A stretch of DNA of 52,151 bases from Desulfogranum japonicum DSM 18378 (GTDB lineage Bacteria; Desulfobacterota; Desulfobulbia; Desulfobulbales; Desulfobulbaceae): positions 1 to 52,151 of the forward strand of contig NZ_AUCV01000045.1 of assembly GCF_000429945.1 (NCBI RefSeq). The letters run 5' to 3'. Every line of letters begins with the position of its first letter. Position 1 is the first letter of the stretch. Shown here piece after piece: positions 16,594-23,814 of this stretch. The translations under genes and the position numbers were made by a program. The notes under the pieces were generated by a model, which did not search any database, was not told where the DNA came from, and worked only from the letters and a program-made list of their open reading frames with translations.

Positions 16594-16922
16594 GAGAAAT
16601 CATTATTACGAACTCAAATCACTAGCTTCCATAGAAATAAAAAGAAACTCCATAATATGCAAACTATTTGGTAGCTGATCACAGATCCCCCACGAAGTTT
16701 CCCGCATAGATAGCCTACCGGAGTTTTCGCTTACCTGCGATAAACCGCGCTTGCCCAAACCTGAAGCACCTGCGACCAGTTACAATTCACAAATGAATGA
16801 AACCAAGGTGTTATATCTCCCGTGATCAGGTGTATTCTTCCCCCTATTAGGGCTCGCAAAAAGCGCTTGGGCATGTTACCTACACCTTCGTTGCATATAA
16901 AAAGGAATAAAAAGGAAATAAC
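16594..16922. other. repeat-containing intergenic region
   Basis: These 329 bases lie between divergent genes. They contain a complete short family 2 element (16671-16783), listed separately. After it, AT-rich sequence leads to a good ribosome-binding site (AAGGAAATAAC) before the ATG at 16923. No further gene is seen. Confidence 0.6.
16671..16783 (+). repeat. family 2 palindrome-bounded element (113 bp)
   Basis: Starts GTAGCTGATCACAGATCCCC and ends CACCTGCGACCAGTTAC. The interior TTTCCCGCATAGATAGCCTA and CTTCGC/TTACCTGCG-type segments match the copies at 19887-20071 and 50048-50197. The ends are imperfect inverted repeats. This copy lacks the stretch between CACGAAGTTTCCCGC and the longer copies' spacer. 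Confidence 0.75.
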
Positions 16923-18233
16923 ATGAGAAGCATAAAAATGATTATGCCGTTGTCAGTATTCTGCCTAACTTCTTTTGGATGCCTGACAGACTCTCAAGCA
17001 TTTGAAAACGTCATGGAATCAAAGCCCTCAGTGGCAATTATCTCGGAAAACAACTCTTGCATGTTATCTGAAACAATCCATTTTGATCTAGGGCCTGAGG
17101 TAGCCATAAAACTACCTCCTGATACAGACATAAAAAGTATAAGGATACTTTCAGAAGGAAAAGAAATCAAAAACAAAGTCATCGAAAAAAAAACAAAACT
17201 CGAGGCTGTAGATGTTGAACAAAAAGTGAATGGCGAACTTGTTATAACAAAAAAAGAAAATGAAATAACAGAATGCTATTATTTGCGTGTCACTTCAAAA
17301 CTTCCTGTTAAAAGTGGATTCACACTTGAATATATGGTGTCTGGCATCTCATGGCAACCAAGCCTTACTGCTACGATAGCAGACGATCAAGCCCTCCTTA
17401 TTTTCAACGCTTTAGTGACAAACACTTCTTTAGACCTTAACAACACAGATATTCTTCTTGTCTCTTCACCTTACAAAAATATTTCTGAGACAGAGAAAAA
17501 TCGTTCATTCCATTACGACAAACATAACATTGATCAGCGTCCTGATAAATACGCTCCTATTCCACCTGCACCTCTCTCAAAAAGAGACCAAGTCATTTAC
17601 AAAGCAGGCCACCTCTCTATAGTAAACGATAAAAACTCAACGACTCTTGTCAATATCGACACGGCAAGCGCAACCACTTTAAGGCATATATATTTATGGC
17701 AAACTGATGATGAGTTTGTTCGCGATATACTCTTTGTGAAGAATCCGTTTCCCTTTACCATTTGCAATACGGTAAACACCATCATACACAATGGTTCAGT
17801 CATTGATATGTACCAAACAGACTGGACGGCCCCAGGTGGAGACATGGTTTTATACGAAGATACAGAAAAAAATATTCAATGCGAATCGTCTGTAGAAGTT
17901 GTAGAAGATCTGGAGAAAAAAAATCGATACCACAGTAGAAATGTGAGAGAGCCCGGTGATGAACTTTACTATAATCACTCCTACGAATTTTCATGTTTTA
18001 CTGCTTCTGACAGCAAGAAGGATTTGCATGTTGTTTTCAAGAAAAAATATGGGCGATGGTCAAAATCAATATATCACTTTGAACAAGAGCCAAAAGAAAG
18101 CCCGAGCTGGTGGCATATATGGGAAACCGAGTTAACAAAGCGTCGACCATACATCCTGAAATTTAACATAGATTCCGATGTAGAAACTTTTCAGGAATAT
18201 AAAAAATACAAAAGAGCGCTGGAAGGTTGCTAA
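16923..18233 (+). CDS. exported DUF4139-like protein (436 aa)
   Basis: A signal peptide with a lipobox-like LTSFGC (residues 1-20) suggests an envelope protein, perhaps a lipoprotein. The centre contains LEYMVSGISWQPSLTATIAD, LLIFNALVTNTSLDLNNTDI and LLVSSPY. This is the pattern of the C-terminal DUF4139 beta domain of MuiA-like proteins (Y-x-V-xx-xxW-xP, then N-x-T/S-x-D-L-x-x-x-x-LxLxS). The N-terminal half is shorter than usual, and the coiled-coil DUF4140 part is not evident. Codon choice is strongly AT-rich compared with the flanking core genes, suggesting acquisition. AAGGAAATAAC precedes the ATG. The function is unknown. Confidence 0.65.
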   Translation: MRSIKMIMPLSVFCLTSFGCLTDSQAFENVMESKPSVAIISENNSCMLSETIHFDLGPEVAIKLPPDTDIKSIRILSEGKEIKNKVIEKKTKLEAVDVEQKVNGELVITKKENEITECYYLRVTSKLPVKSGFTLEYMVSGISWQPSLTATIADDQALLIFNALVTNTSLDLNNTDILLVSSPYKNISETEKNRSFHYDKHNIDQRPDKYAPIPPAPLSKRDQVIYKAGHLSIVNDKNSTTLVNIDTASATTLRHIYLWQTDDEFVRDILFVKNPFPFTICNTVNTIIHNGSVIDMYQTDWTAPGGDMVLYEDTEKNIQCESSVEVVEDLEKKNRYHSRNVREPGDELYYNHSYEFSCFTASDSKKDLHVVFKKKYGRWSKSIYHFEQEPKESPSWWHIWETELTKRRPYILKFNIDSDVETFQEYKKYKRALEGC

Positions 18234-18380
18234 AAAGCGTTCAATCGTAACTGATCACAGTGCAGTCAGTTTCTCTGCGATCAGTCTGGAATATGTGTTG
18301 ACCCAATATGCCGCGTCAGCCTGTGTATTCACAGGGAGTTGTCACTTTAATCAATCTCCCCCATGAGTAGTCACTGAATA

Positions 18381-18471
18381 AGGTCGCGGATACTAATAAA
18401 TATCCAAAAATTGCGTAGGGTATCGGTTTGGTAACGTCATAGCGTCAATGGTTCCATACTGGCCGTATTGA
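18381..18471 (+). repeat. family 1 MITE-like element, copy B (left half only)
   Basis: Begins AGGTCGCGGATACTAATAAA and runs through ATCGGTTTGGTAACGTCATA and GCGTCAATGGTTCC to the central CATACTGGCCGTATTGA, then stops. The right arm is missing. Directly after the centre lies a family 2-like dyad beginning GTAACTGATCACGG. Confidence 0.75.
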
Positions 18472-18472
18472 G

Positions 18473-18503
18473 GTAACTGATCACGGACTTCAGAATCAGT
18501 TAC
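18473..18503. repeat. dyad GTAACTGAT / ATCAGTTAC, miniature family 2 element
   Basis: Nine-base perfect inverted repeats (18473-18481 and 18495-18503) with a 13-base loop. The ends are identical to family 2 termini, and the dyad abuts the truncated family 1 copy B. Confidence 0.55.
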
Positions 18504-18554
18504 ATTGAGTAACCAAACAATACATTTACTATTTTTAATCTTTAGAAGACGACA

Positions 18555-19436
18555 ATGGAAATCCACGAATTAATACAATCACTTGAAATTTTCGACAAAA
18601 AATACAAACGCGAAGAAATCGATGAAGCATTGCGTAAACGTGATGAAATCACCCCTCACTTAATACATTTATTGGAGAATGTTCTTCAAAATTCGGAAAA
18701 ATATGCGGCTCGTGATAGTAAATATTGGGGACATATATATGCGTTTATGCTGCTAGGGTATTTTGGTGAAACCAAAGCCCATGATGTTATAGTTAACCTG
18801 TTCAGCCTTCCAAACGAACAGCCAGAATACTTATTCGGAGATTCTGTCACAGAGGGTCTGCCTATTGTGCTTCTCAGAACATGTGGAGGGAATGTTGAAA
18901 AAATCAAGGAATTGATTTTAAATAAAGAAGCATATGACTATTGCAGAGGATCTGCACTCCGAGCTTTATCTTATGCACTCATCGAGGGCTACATAACCCG
19001 TGAGGAAATTCTTACATTCTACAGAGAATTATTTTCTGTAGAGCCAACATCGCCTGACTCGGCCTTTCATGATTTACTGGCTAGCTGCATCCATGACATT
19101 TTTCCTGAAGAATTAATGGACGTTATTGAAAACGCATACAATGAAGAACTGATTGACCCTTTCTTCATTTCTTATAAAGACTTCACAGACGTGCTAATGG
19201 TCGGCAAGGAAAAATGCCTGGATAATCTTAGGAGGAAGATAGAAAGGAGCCAAATATACAACATTCACGACAGTATGTCTACGTGGGCATGTTTTGACCA
19301 GCCAGAAAAGAAAATGTCAAAAAACACACCAACCGGCTTATTACAAAACAAAAAAAAGCCAAATCCAAAGATCAAGAAATCAAAGAGAAAACAGTCCAAA
19401 GCGTCGAAAAAAGCAAATCGGAAAAAAAAGAAATAG
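18555..19436 (+). CDS. DUF1186 family protein with lysine-rich tail (293 aa)
   Basis: Residues 1-235 are helical and match the pattern of DUF1186 (HEAT-like) proteins: IHELIQSLEIF, EITPHLIHLLENVL, IYAFMLLGYFGE, LFGDSVTEGLPIVLLRTCGG and SALRALSYALIEGYITREEILTFYRELF. The last 40 or so residues are extremely basic (KKKPNPKIKKSKRKQSKAS and beyond), which suggests nucleic-acid or membrane-surface contact. The gene is AT-rich like its neighbours. The small recombinase-like gene begins 13 bases after its stop, so they probably form an operon. The function is unknown. Confidence 0.75.
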   Translation: MEIHELIQSLEIFDKKYKREEIDEALRKRDEITPHLIHLLENVLQNSEKYAARDSKYWGHIYAFMLLGYFGETKAHDVIVNLFSLPNEQPEYLFGDSVTEGLPIVLLRTCGGNVEKIKELILNKEAYDYCRGSALRALSYALIEGYITREEILTFYRELFSVEPTSPDSAFHDLLASCIHDIFPEELMDVIENAYNEELIDPFFISYKDFTDVLMVGKEKCLDNLRRKIERSQIYNIHDSMSTWACFDQPEKKMSKNTPTGLLQNKKKPNPKIKKSKRKQSKASKKANRKKKK

Positions 19437-19449
19437 TCGAGTATATGAA

Positions 19450-19884
19450 ATGGATGATTACGAAAAATACGAAAAAGATTGTAAAAAAATCAGGAAAGCT
19501 AATGAAAGATTACTCAGTGAATTTGAAGATTGGCTGAAGGCTTCTGAACTATCGGAAAAAACGATAGACAATCATTTTTTCAACATTGATTTCTATATCA
19601 ACGAATACCTGCTTTACGAAGAAATAACTAAAGCACAAGATGGTATTGATGATGTTGATATGTTTTTCGGTTATTGGTTTATCAAAAAGGCTGGGTGGGC
19701 GAGCCAATCAAGCATTAAGAGCAATGCAGCTAGCCTGAAAAAATTCTACACGTTCATGCATCAAAAAGGTTTGATAGATGCAGACGATCTGAGTGAGTTA
19801 AAGAAAACAATACAAGAACAAATGCCGGAATGGTTAGCCACTCTTAAGCGTTATGATGATCCATACATTGAAGAAGTCTGGTAA
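19450..19884 (+). CDS. recombinase-like protein: integrase core-binding domain without catalytic domain (144 aa)
   Basis: From ATG 19450 the 144-residue product begins MDDYEKYEKDCKKIRKANER. It contains FEDWLKASELSEKTIDNHFF, YFINEYLLYEE-type helices, FGYWFIKKAGWASQSSIKSN and ASLKKFYTFMHQKGLID. This is the SAM-like N-terminal (core-binding) domain of tyrosine recombinases. No catalytic Arg...HxxR...Tyr domain follows. Stand-alone proteins of this kind are known beside metal-binding or DUF genes in accessory regions. An in-frame upstream extension overlaps the DUF1186 tail and is less likely to be translated. The gene may be a DNA-binding accessory factor. Confidence 0.7.
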   Translation: MDDYEKYEKDCKKIRKANERLLSEFEDWLKASELSEKTIDNHFFNIDFYINEYLLYEEITKAQDGIDDVDMFFGYWFIKKAGWASQSSIKSNAASLKKFYTFMHQKGLIDADDLSELKKTIQEQMPEWLATLKRYDDPYIEEVW

Positions 19885-19886
19885 GG

Positions 19887-20071
19887 GTAACTGATCACAG
19901 GTACCCCACGAAGTCTCCCGCTGGTCATTTATCTGTTTTCACGATCGCGGTTTCCCGCACAGATAGCCTACCGGAGTCTTCGCTTACCTGCGAGAAACCG
20001 CGCTTTTCCAAATCTGAAGCACCTGCTAACAATCCGGCGTATGCACCTATGAGGCATCTGTGATCAGTGAC
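19887..20071 (+). repeat. family 2 element, longest copy (185 bp)
   Basis: Starts GTAACTGATCACAGGTACCC and ends ATCTGTGATCAGTGAC, an imperfect inverted repeat. The interior has GATCGCGGTTTCCCGC and GCGAGAAACCGCGC, which can pair, flanking CAGATAGCCTACCGGAGTCT. It begins three bases after the recombinase-like stop codon. Confidence 0.78.
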
Positions 20072-20123
20072 AAATACAGGGAAGTTGCTAGGCTTAGTCA
20101 CTTACCCTATGAGTAGTGCAATG

Positions 20124-20286
20124 AGGGTCGCGGAAAAGAATAAATATCCAAAAATTGCGTAAGATATCGGTTTGGTAGTGCCTTCACGTCAATGGTTCTA
20201 TACTGGCCGTATTGAGCCATTGATGCGACGACCTTACCGAGTTGAGAGATAAGCAAGGTTCGATAATTTATTTTTTCCGTGACCCT
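20124..20286 (+). repeat. family 1 MITE-like element, copy C (163 bp)
   Basis: Begins AGGGTCGCGGAAAAGAATAA and ends TTTTTTCCGTGACCCT. Terminal repeats are AGGGTCGCGGAAAA / TTTTCCGTGACCCT with one mismatch. The inner arms around CATACTGGCCGTATTGA-type sequence (GTCAATGGTTC...GAGCCATTGATGC) are imperfectly paired in this copy. No ORF is present. Confidence 0.82.
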
Positions 20287-20385
20287 TAACCATTGGTGCA
20301 GGATAACGCGCTTTTATGGCCCTGTAATACCGTTTTCACAATTTATTGAAGCTGACGACGATGGGTTTCGGCCATTTCCAATCAC

Positions 20386-20547
20386 TTATTCCAAAGCCTT
20401 TTCAATAGCCATCTTGAACCGTGTTGAGGAAAAAGGCCGGCAGCAGGCGGTGCAGGATTTGCCTGGTGTCTTAAAATAACTGAGTTTTTCAGTGATTTTG
20501 GAACCACATTTAGGGCAGGTAACGGTTATCGTCTTGTCTTCTTGCAT
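20386..20547 (-). CDS. small zinc-ribbon protein (53 aa)
   Basis: The ATG at 20547 has GGAGG eight bases upstream and gives 53 residues starting MQEDKTITVTCPKCGSKI. CPKCG and CTACC supply four cysteines for a zinc ribbon. The C-terminus SSTRFKMAIEKALE is helical. Longer upstream starts lack a ribosome-binding site. It is the last gene of the minus-strand group 20386-21426. The function is unknown. Confidence 0.7.
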   Translation of the reverse strand: MQEDKTITVTCPKCGSKITEKLSYFKTPGKSCTACCRPFSSTRFKMAIEKALE

Positions 20548-20626
20548 AATGGATCCTCCATTGAAAAAAGAATTATAAACCTTCTCAAAACACACCAACT
20601 CTAACCCGGATTTCTCCATTCCCCTT

Positions 20627-20956
20627 TTATTCAATCAATGCTGAAATGCTCTGATACTCTCTCCTGATCTGCTGAATATGCTTATCATAACTTCGCATTT
20701 TCAATATGGACCTGCTGATAAGATAGCTACCAAGAATGACCAGGCAAAAATTCAGTATACTGAGCGGAATGATAAAGTGTAAAACATGTAAGACATCATA
20801 ATATTTCGACGTGGCGATCAGCACGCTGACCACAGATAAAGGTAAAGCCAAAACTGCAATTCCAGTACGCAGCACTGCTAGGGAAGTCCGTTTTTCTGCC
20901 AAAAGGAGCTGGACTTCATTTATTGCAATTGCATCAATCTTCCCCGGAGTCTCCAT
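20627..20956 (-). CDS. DUF202-like small membrane protein
   Basis: From ATG 20956 the product has 109 residues: a short cytoplasmic N-terminus, the block LLLAEKRTSLAVLRTGIAVL typical of DUF202 proteins (AxERTxLAxxRT), two hydrophobic helices (about 33-52 and 62-82) and a basic tail. A start further upstream would overlap the preceding gene, whose stop is at 20968-20970. The two are probably cotranscribed. The role is unknown. Confidence 0.72.
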   Translation of the reverse strand: METPGKIDAIAINEVQLLLAEKRTSLAVLRTGIAVLALPLSVVSVLIATSKYYDVLHVLHFIIPLSILNFCLVILGSYLISRSILKMRSYDKHIQQIRREYQSISALIE

Positions 20957-20967
20957 ATCATCACAGG

Positions 20968-21426
20968 CTAACGGCGACGCCAGCCACTCCAAACAGGAAA
21001 CCCTCCTGCATCACGGAGCACCAGTACCTTGTCTCCTTTTTTCAACTCTGCAGCAATCAAAACAGGCTTCCCATCCAAGGTAACACGGGAACCTTTGATT
21101 TCTATTTTATCAGCAGCCGCTATTTGTACATCCTGGTTTTCCAGATACCAGGCTGGGCCGAGATGCACAGAGATTGTTTCTGTCTCTGTTTGCAGCGTGA
21201 GATGCATGCCATAATTCATGCCCTGCATGGGAATAATCTTTTCAATCGAGACGACCTCTCCATTGACCGTTTCAACGCTCTGCGGATTATACATACGAGC
21301 ATACGGCGCTTGTGCGCCCCAGCCTCCGCTTCCCTTCCAATTCATTCCCTGTTGGGCTAATGCCGATGCGGTAAATGAAAAACAAAGCAAAGTCAGCACA
21401 GCAAATATCAGAATCTTTTGTTGCAT
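20968..21426 (-). CDS. periplasmic protein, small OB/beta domain (152 aa)
   Basis: A signal peptide (MQQKILIFAVLTLLCFSFTA, cleaved near ASALAQ) is followed by about 125 residues. The segment VETVNGEVVSIEKIIPM repeats the pattern of envelope proteins related to MamS/MamX or DUF5666-like beta domains: GxVxxIE, then a VHLGPAWYLENQDVQIAAAD strand set and KIEIKGSRV. Methionines and Gly/Trp cluster in the N-terminal mature region, which might bind metal. It heads a three-gene minus-strand group. The function is unknown. Confidence 0.75.
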   Translation of the reverse strand: MQQKILIFAVLTLLCFSFTASALAQQGMNWKGSGGWGAQAPYARMYNPQSVETVNGEVVSIEKIIPMQGMNYGMHLTLQTETETISVHLGPAWYLENQDVQIAAADKIEIKGSRVTLDGKPVLIAAELKKGDKVLVLRDAGGFPVWSGWRRR

Positions 21427-21453
21427 CTTTCTGTCCTCCTTTCACTTTTTCAG

Positions 21454-21563
21454 GTAACTGGTTACAGAGCACCTGATCTTTCCGCATTCAGCCGGGCTTA
21501 CGTATGACTCAATACTCAGCACACCCTCCTTGCGAAAACCTCAGGCACCCTGCAGCCAGTTAT
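21454..21563 (+). repeat. family 2 element, divergent copy
   Basis: Starts GTAACTGGTTACAGAGCACC and ends CCTGCAGCCAGTTATA. The interior keeps GCTTACG and CTTGCGAAAACC blocks of the family but is otherwise divergent. It is followed by a GGGAG/CTCCC hairpin (21570-21597) and TGTGAGTAGTCAC (21599-21611), which reaches into the stop of the next gene. Confidence 0.5.
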
Positions 21564-21607
21564 AAATAAGGGAGACTTTCAAGCGTATCCGCCTCCCCTG
21601 TGAGTAG

Positions 21608-22690
21608 TCACGTATTCTGTTTTATTTTTGAAACTCCGGGAATTAAGGTTTGGGTACTTCTTACCCCTTTAAGGGTACGCATGGCCCGTTGGGTGAACTC
21701 AGAGATCAACTCTGCATCCGAGGCAAGCAAATCCCGCTGCAAAGTCACTTTCACAACCATGTCAATGGAACCGTGCACAGAATGGATCTCATCCACTTCG
21801 GGCTGCGCATACAGTTTGTCCATAATCTGGTCTTCATAACGCCCCTCCACATTCATGAGCACGAAAAAGGTAATCTCACGCTTCATATCCGGATACTGTG
21901 CTTCTGTACGGTCAATCATGAGCTCCCGAAAAGCCTCCATATTTTGAGGAATAAGTCTATCAATTCCAATGCCATAATTTCGGGCTGCGCCTTTTTCCCA
22001 CTGGTATGTGGAGATGTAGAGATAGAGATCATCAACGGTCCTGCCAGGAAATGAGTGGACAAGCCCACTCTTTTCTATCATGGCTTTCAAGGGGCGATAG
22101 ATAGTTCTTGACCAGTCTGCTGCAGCCTGCTTAAAGGTGAAATCCTGGGCTTCATGATCCTTAAGAAATTGTTGATGATCCTGAATTTGTTTTTCCAGAT
22201 GGACAAACTGACCGGGCTCCGTAAGCTCTAGAGTTTCAGTCTGTCCGGATTTATCTCTGAAAGAAATTTTTTCCAGATACAGCCGGTTCTCCAGACTGTC
22301 TGCACCAGGCAACAATTCCACAATACATGCTCGAATATGGGTGTGCCCTAACTCTCGGGCCGCTGCTACACGATGATGCCCATCAAGAATGAAATAATCC
22401 TCCTTGATCTGATACAGGGAAACGGGCGGCATGAGGCGACCTTTCACCATGGCTCGCCTGATACCATCCAATCGACTGTTTTCACCTTCCCGTTTGGGCC
22501 GGAACTGGTTATCGAAATCATGATATCGCCCAACGGTACCCACAATCTGCAGCAGGGGTATTTCACGTACACCACGGTGAATGGATTCATATGCCTGCTC
22601 GCTTTGCTGTACAGTATCAAAAAGCTGCAGATTATTCTCAGCTTTTTCCTTACGCAGACAGGTGATGAAACATTTTAAGGTATCAAACAT
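21608..22690 (-). CDS. ParB/Srx-domain protein with C-terminal AsnC/Lrp-type RAM domain (360 aa)
   Basis: Residues about 40-150 look like a ParB/sulfiredoxin nuclease-like domain (REIPLLQIVGTVGRYHDFDN, MPPVSLYQIKEDYFILDGHH, RVAAARELGHTHIRACIV). A helical middle follows (TFKQAAADWSRTIYRPLKAM). Residues about 275-355 resemble the ligand-binding RAM domain of Lrp/AsnC regulators (TFFVLMNVEGRYEDQIMDKL, VDEIHSVHGSIDMVVKVTLQ). No Lrp helix-turn-helix is visible. The ParB-like domain may act as an NTP-dependent switch or kinase rather than on DNA. It overlaps the phosphoesterase gene by eight bases, so translation is probably coupled. Confidence 0.78.
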   Translation of the reverse strand: MFDTLKCFITCLRKEKAENNLQLFDTVQQSEQAYESIHRGVREIPLLQIVGTVGRYHDFDNQFRPKREGENSRLDGIRRAMVKGRLMPPVSLYQIKEDYFILDGHHRVAAARELGHTHIRACIVELLPGADSLENRLYLEKISFRDKSGQTETLELTEPGQFVHLEKQIQDHQQFLKDHEAQDFTFKQAAADWSRTIYRPLKAMIEKSGLVHSFPGRTVDDLYLYISTYQWEKGAARNYGIGIDRLIPQNMEAFRELMIDRTEAQYPDMKREITFFVLMNVEGRYEDQIMDKLYAQPEVDEIHSVHGSIDMVVKVTLQRDLLASDAELISEFTQRAMRTLKGVRSTQTLIPGVSKIKQNT

Positions 22691-23276
22691 GGAGAATATA
22701 GTACCCGAAGCAGTTCACTATCAAAGTATTTTTCAGCCAGCTTTTACGATCATCATCTTTACGGAATTCTTTGTGAATATGCCCATGCAAAAAATAGGCT
22801 GGCCGATATCGCTCTATGAGTCGCCGAAAACAGAGGAACCCTCTATGACAGGGATCTTCCGCGTCACCTACTCCCCTTGGAGGTGCATGGGTAACCACAA
22901 TGTCAACCCCCTTGTGCAGGAGAAGTGAAAACCATATCCCCCGTAAAAAAAGACTCATCTGGGACTCCTTATACTGGTTGGGCCCTCCATTGTACCATTG
23001 CGACCCGCCCAGCCCTAAAAAGCTGACATTATTAAACGTCTGAATATGGCGATGAATATTCTGGCATCCGGGGATATTCAGGTTCGCATGACGAATGTCA
23101 TGGTTTCCCAACACATAAAACACAGGTGCACCTGTTTTCCTAGACAGGAAAGAGAGAAACTCCGGAGGCAGGTCTCCACAGGAAAGAACCAGGTCAACGC
23201 CATTAACAATATCAGCCTGCAATCCCTTTTCTGTTAACTCAGGCGCTATAATGTCAGCAACGACAAGTATTTTCAT
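22683..23276 (-). CDS. metallophosphoesterase
   Basis: From ATG 23276 the product has 197 residues with calcineurin-like motifs: VLSCGDLPPEFL (GD), VLGNHDIRH (GNHD), VTHAPPRGVGD and FLHGHIHKEF (GHxH). The first motif, normally DxH, reads VADIIAPEL, so one usual metal-ligand His is absent. Some members of the family tolerate this. An upstream in-frame start would add 18 residues that look unlike the family. The stop overlaps the ParB-like gene. Likely a cytosolic phosphodiesterase or phosphatase of unknown substrate. Confidence 0.88.
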   Translation of the reverse strand: MKILVVADIIAPELTEKGLQADIVNGVDLVLSCGDLPPEFLSFLSRKTGAPVFYVLGNHDIRHANLNIPGCQNIHRHIQTFNNVSFLGLGGSQWYNGGPNQYKESQMSLFLRGIWFSLLLHKGVDIVVTHAPPRGVGDAEDPCHRGFLCFRRLIERYRPAYFLHGHIHKEFRKDDDRKSWLKNTLIVNCFGYYILHV

Positions 23277-23460
23277 AGATACATCATTATGGGTTAATAT
23301 ACATTTTTTTGCCGATATCCCGCCATCCACGATTGCATTTTATCATAAAACCATCTCTTTATCTTCATATCTCCTGTTCAGCAAAAAAATGATCCCAGCT
23401 GCTTAAAAAGGCTGGCAGGCACGATTGTCGCCACAGTTACATTGTTGCGACATCGGTAGG

Positions 23461-23472
23461 CTTGCATGCAAG
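23461..23472. promoter_or_regulatory. perfect palindrome CTTGCATGCAAG
   Basis: A 12-base perfect dyad about 350 bases upstream of livK and 185 bases upstream of the phosphoesterase start. It is an operator candidate only by symmetry. Confidence 0.3.
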
Positions 23473-23724
23473 AAACATAACATCTTGTCATAATTCCAAT
23501 TTGTTGCCACCGTTGAACACCAATCAACTCCCCGAATCAACATATAATGATAAGGCTACATATAATAACAGACTCGATAATGCATGTACACGACTTGCCA
23601 AAAAGCACTTTCCATTTCACCACAACAATGTATAATCCACAGGGCCAAGCATACATTTTATTACTTTTTTGAAAGTTTTTTCTGTTTAGCGGAGTCATGT
23701 GAACATTTCCCTGAAAATCCTGTT

Positions 23725-23752
23725 TTGACTCTGTGTAAAAAATTGGTATGGT
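23725..23752 (+). promoter_or_regulatory. putative sigma-70 promoter of livK
   Basis: TTGACT (23725-23730) and TATGGT (23747-23752) are separated by 16 bases. The start codon is about 60 bases downstream behind a strong AAAGGAGG ribosome-binding site (about 23802-23809). Confidence 0.5.
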
Positions 23753-23814
23753 CTATTTTTTGAAAATGCAGCCCTACACGTTCACCACTCTCGACTCAAA
23801 TAAAGGAGGAGTCC

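Larger units (their letters stand above)
18234..18554. other. composite repeat region
   Basis: These 321 non-coding bases hold a family 2 end (GTAACTGATCACAG, 18247-18260), a GGGAG/CTCCC hairpin followed by CATGAGTAGTCAC (18334-18375), half of a family 1 element (18381-18471) and a small GTAACTGAT...ATCAGTTAC dyad (18473-18503). No gene is seen. Confidence 0.65.
19885..20385. other. intergenic region made mostly of repeats
   Basis: About 500 bases with a long family 2 copy (19887-20071), a TGAGTAGTG-type motif (20110) and a full family 1 copy (20124-20286). The last 100 bases have no recognised feature. No coding region is supported. Confidence 0.65.
23277..23814. other. long intergenic region upstream of livK
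   Basis: About 540 bases between divergent genes with no supported ORF. It holds a TGTCGC...GCGACA dyad (23426-23452), a perfect CTTGCATGCAAG palindrome (23461-23472) and a promoter candidate near 23725. Regulators of the amino-acid transporter may bind here. Confidence 0.6.

Noticed and set aside
19294..19449. Upstream extension of the recombinase-like gene into the DUF1186 tail
   Set aside because: The extension is a basic, low-complexity antiphase reading of the Lys-rich tail; family-like sequence starts at ATG 19450.
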